Notes under the pieces: model-generated
Databases searched by the model: none
Told to the model about the DNA's origin: nothing
The model's input: the letters and a program-made list of their open reading frames with translations, nothing else
Position numbers and translations under genes: made by a program
Part shown: positions 28,932-29,549 of the stretch, one piece after another
How the letters are laid out: each line of letters opens with the position of its first letter
How positions within the stretch are numbered: the stretch's first letter is position 1
From: a virus
IMG/VR virus record: IMGVR_UViG_3300034051_000038
Location: 1-29,549 of that record
Direction: 5' to 3' (one strand)
DNA: 29,549 nucleotides

Positions 28932-29472
28932 AACTATATTGGATTTTTCGGATTTTTTGTTTAATATCTCGTAACATATAATGCGCTGACGTTGTGGAAA
29001 TGCCGAAGTATTTAGATAAGCTACGTGCTGAATTAAAACCCTTGTCGTAATAGCATTCAAAAGTAACGCGTTCAATAGGGCAAGTTATTTGATTCCTAAA
29101 AATTTCAATGTATGCGCGCTGGTCGTTAAAGCGTTGTTCGATTCCTATCTTACGGCTTACTTCGTCGTCGTCTATTTCGTCGTTACCTATGTACTCGATA
29201 CTTTTACAGTCGTCTTGTTTGTGGCTTATTGACGTGTCCCAGATAATCTGGCATTTGATTGTGTTTAGTAGGTAACTTTTTACCGTGTTTTCGTCGTTTG
29301 TTTCTTTGTCTATTGTCAAGACGTGAAGGTATGCGTTATTTATAACCGTGTCAGCGTTTAACATCGAAAGATTAATGTTCTTTTTTTTGTTATAAGCCTT
29401 TAAGAAGTGGTTAGTATATTTCCTAACCTCGTCGTAATGCTCGCTTATGTATTTGTCAAGCGTTGCTTTCAT
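28912..29472 (-). CDS. Sigma-like HTH regulator, candidate late-gene activator (allele B, complete)
   Basis: 186 residues. The N-terminal part has a helical region (MLNADTVINNAYLHVLTIDKE) that resembles sigma region 2. A middle acidic linker (IGNDEIDDDEVSRKIG) follows, and the C-terminal part PIERVTFECYYDKGFNSARSLSKYFGISTTSAHYMLRDIKQK fits sigma region 4: a helix-turn-helix with G-I-S-T-T-S-A-H. The size and layout match an ECF-like sigma or sigma-like phage regulator. It lies at the head of the late transcript, so it may activate late transcription. Not proven, as similarity to named families is weak. Confidence 0.6.
   Translation of the reverse strand: MKATLDKYISEHYDEVRKYTNHFLKAYNKKKNINLSMLNADTVINNAYLHVLTIDKETNDENTVKSYLLNTIKCQIIWDTSISHKQDDCKSIEYIGNDEIDDDEVSRKIGIEQRFNDQRAYIEIFRNQITCPIERVTFECYYDKGFNSARSLSKYFGISTTSAHYMLRDIKQKIRKIQYSYENKDN
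28932..28941 (-). promoter_or_regulatory. Late start element (short copy) before the ATG at 28931
   Basis: The minus strand reads CCAATATAGTT followed by ATG, inside the 3' end of the sigma-like gene. The core AATATAGTT and the distance to the ATG match the other copies although this copy also codes for the sigma-like protein. Confidence 0.55.
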
Positions 29473-29549
29473 ACCATTCTATAAATTGAGCATACCATTT
29501 TTTCCTTTTGTCTGGATGGCAGAAACATTCATTGTCACGCACGCCAGTT
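29251..29549. repeat. Terminal direct repeat, right copy
   Basis: Partner of 1-299. It covers the start of the sigma-like gene and the C-terminal part of the small gene upstream. No indels relative to the left copy. In the circular genome the two copies collapse into one locus. Confidence 0.9.
29456..29549 (-). CDS. Small conserved phage protein, C-terminal part (allele B)
   Basis: The last 30 codons plus stop of the gene complete at 203-409. It is cut by the window edge. The block CFCHPDKRKKW is unchanged but the end reads YAQFIEWYESNA, with TGA as stop, against FANFQTWYEENAR and TAA in the other copy. The reading frame overlaps the sigma-like ATG by 17 bases. Confidence 0.75.
   Translation of the reverse strand, partial: TGVRDNECFCHPDKRKKWYAQFIEWYESNA

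Noticed and set aside
28932-29075. Longer version (101 codons) of the small membrane gene at 28770
   Set aside because: The extra 48 codons are wholly inside the sigma-like gene in another frame, and the late start element marks the ATG at 28931.
1-29549. Integrase, attachment site, tRNA, rRNA, CRISPR array or insertion sequence
   Set aside because: I looked for these and saw no recombinase motif, no cloverleaf, no regularly spaced repeats with spacers and no transposase; the only long direct repeat is the terminal one.

Overview
This window is almost certainly one complete genome unit of an uncultured tailed phage of a Bacteroidota host, probably Flavobacteriia-like. The evidence for the host is AT-rich DNA, start codons without Shine-Dalgarno sequences, promoters of the TTG-N19-TAnnTTTG type, and structural proteins of a style I associate with Bacteroidota phages (an XkdF-like protease, and a fibre with GIG beads and an LPPRMT terminus). 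Bases 1-299 and 29251-29549 are an ungapped, about 95% identical repeat that starts at the first base and ends at the last. The record therefore looks like a circular or circularly permuted molecule of about 29.25 kb whose ends overlap as two slightly different alleles. No integrase, tRNA or CRISPR array was seen.

Nearly everything is read leftward (minus strand). An early promoter at 8634-8663 starts a tightly coupled operon running down to a terminator at 702-727. In order of transcription it holds small unknown genes, a DnaA-domain-IV-like protein, a candidate 92-nt structured RNA with its own promoter box and terminator, a replication initiator with 11-bp iterons inside its gene, a DnaB-like helicase, unknown small genes, a C5-cytosine methyltransferase, NinG, a PD-(D/E)XK nuclease, an ERF annealing protein, a YqaJ-like exonuclease, a one-helix membrane peptide, an SSB-like protein and a small HTH protein.

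A second promoter-like box (653-660) precedes the late genes. Across the junction these are a membrane protein, a conserved small protein, a sigma-like HTH regulator, small genes, small and large terminase, two large tail proteins, the tape measure, a tail completion-like protein, a GIG-bead fibre and small tail genes. Next comes a rightward two-gene island (16060-17365) of paralogous chaperone-like proteins. Then, leftward again, come the XkdF-like protease/scaffold, major capsid, a tail-tube candidate, portal and connector. The lysis cassette follows (holin, M15 endolysin, single-gene spanin), then a metallophosphoesterase and a terminator at 8792-8827. Long-tailed (siphovirus) morphology is inferred from the 675-residue tape measure and the absence of sheath genes.

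The most unusual signals are: (1) the structured RNA at 7126-7217, whose two hairpin loops are complementary over 8 nt; (2) an almost invariant 12-14-nt element (AATAATATAGTT, then ATG) directly abutting late gene starts; (3) near absence of GATC; (4) iterons inside the initiator gene; (5) capsid and portal genes placed after the tail genes, with terminators on both sides of the tail-tube candidate; (6) the divergent terminal repeat, whose differences cluster at one gene junction.
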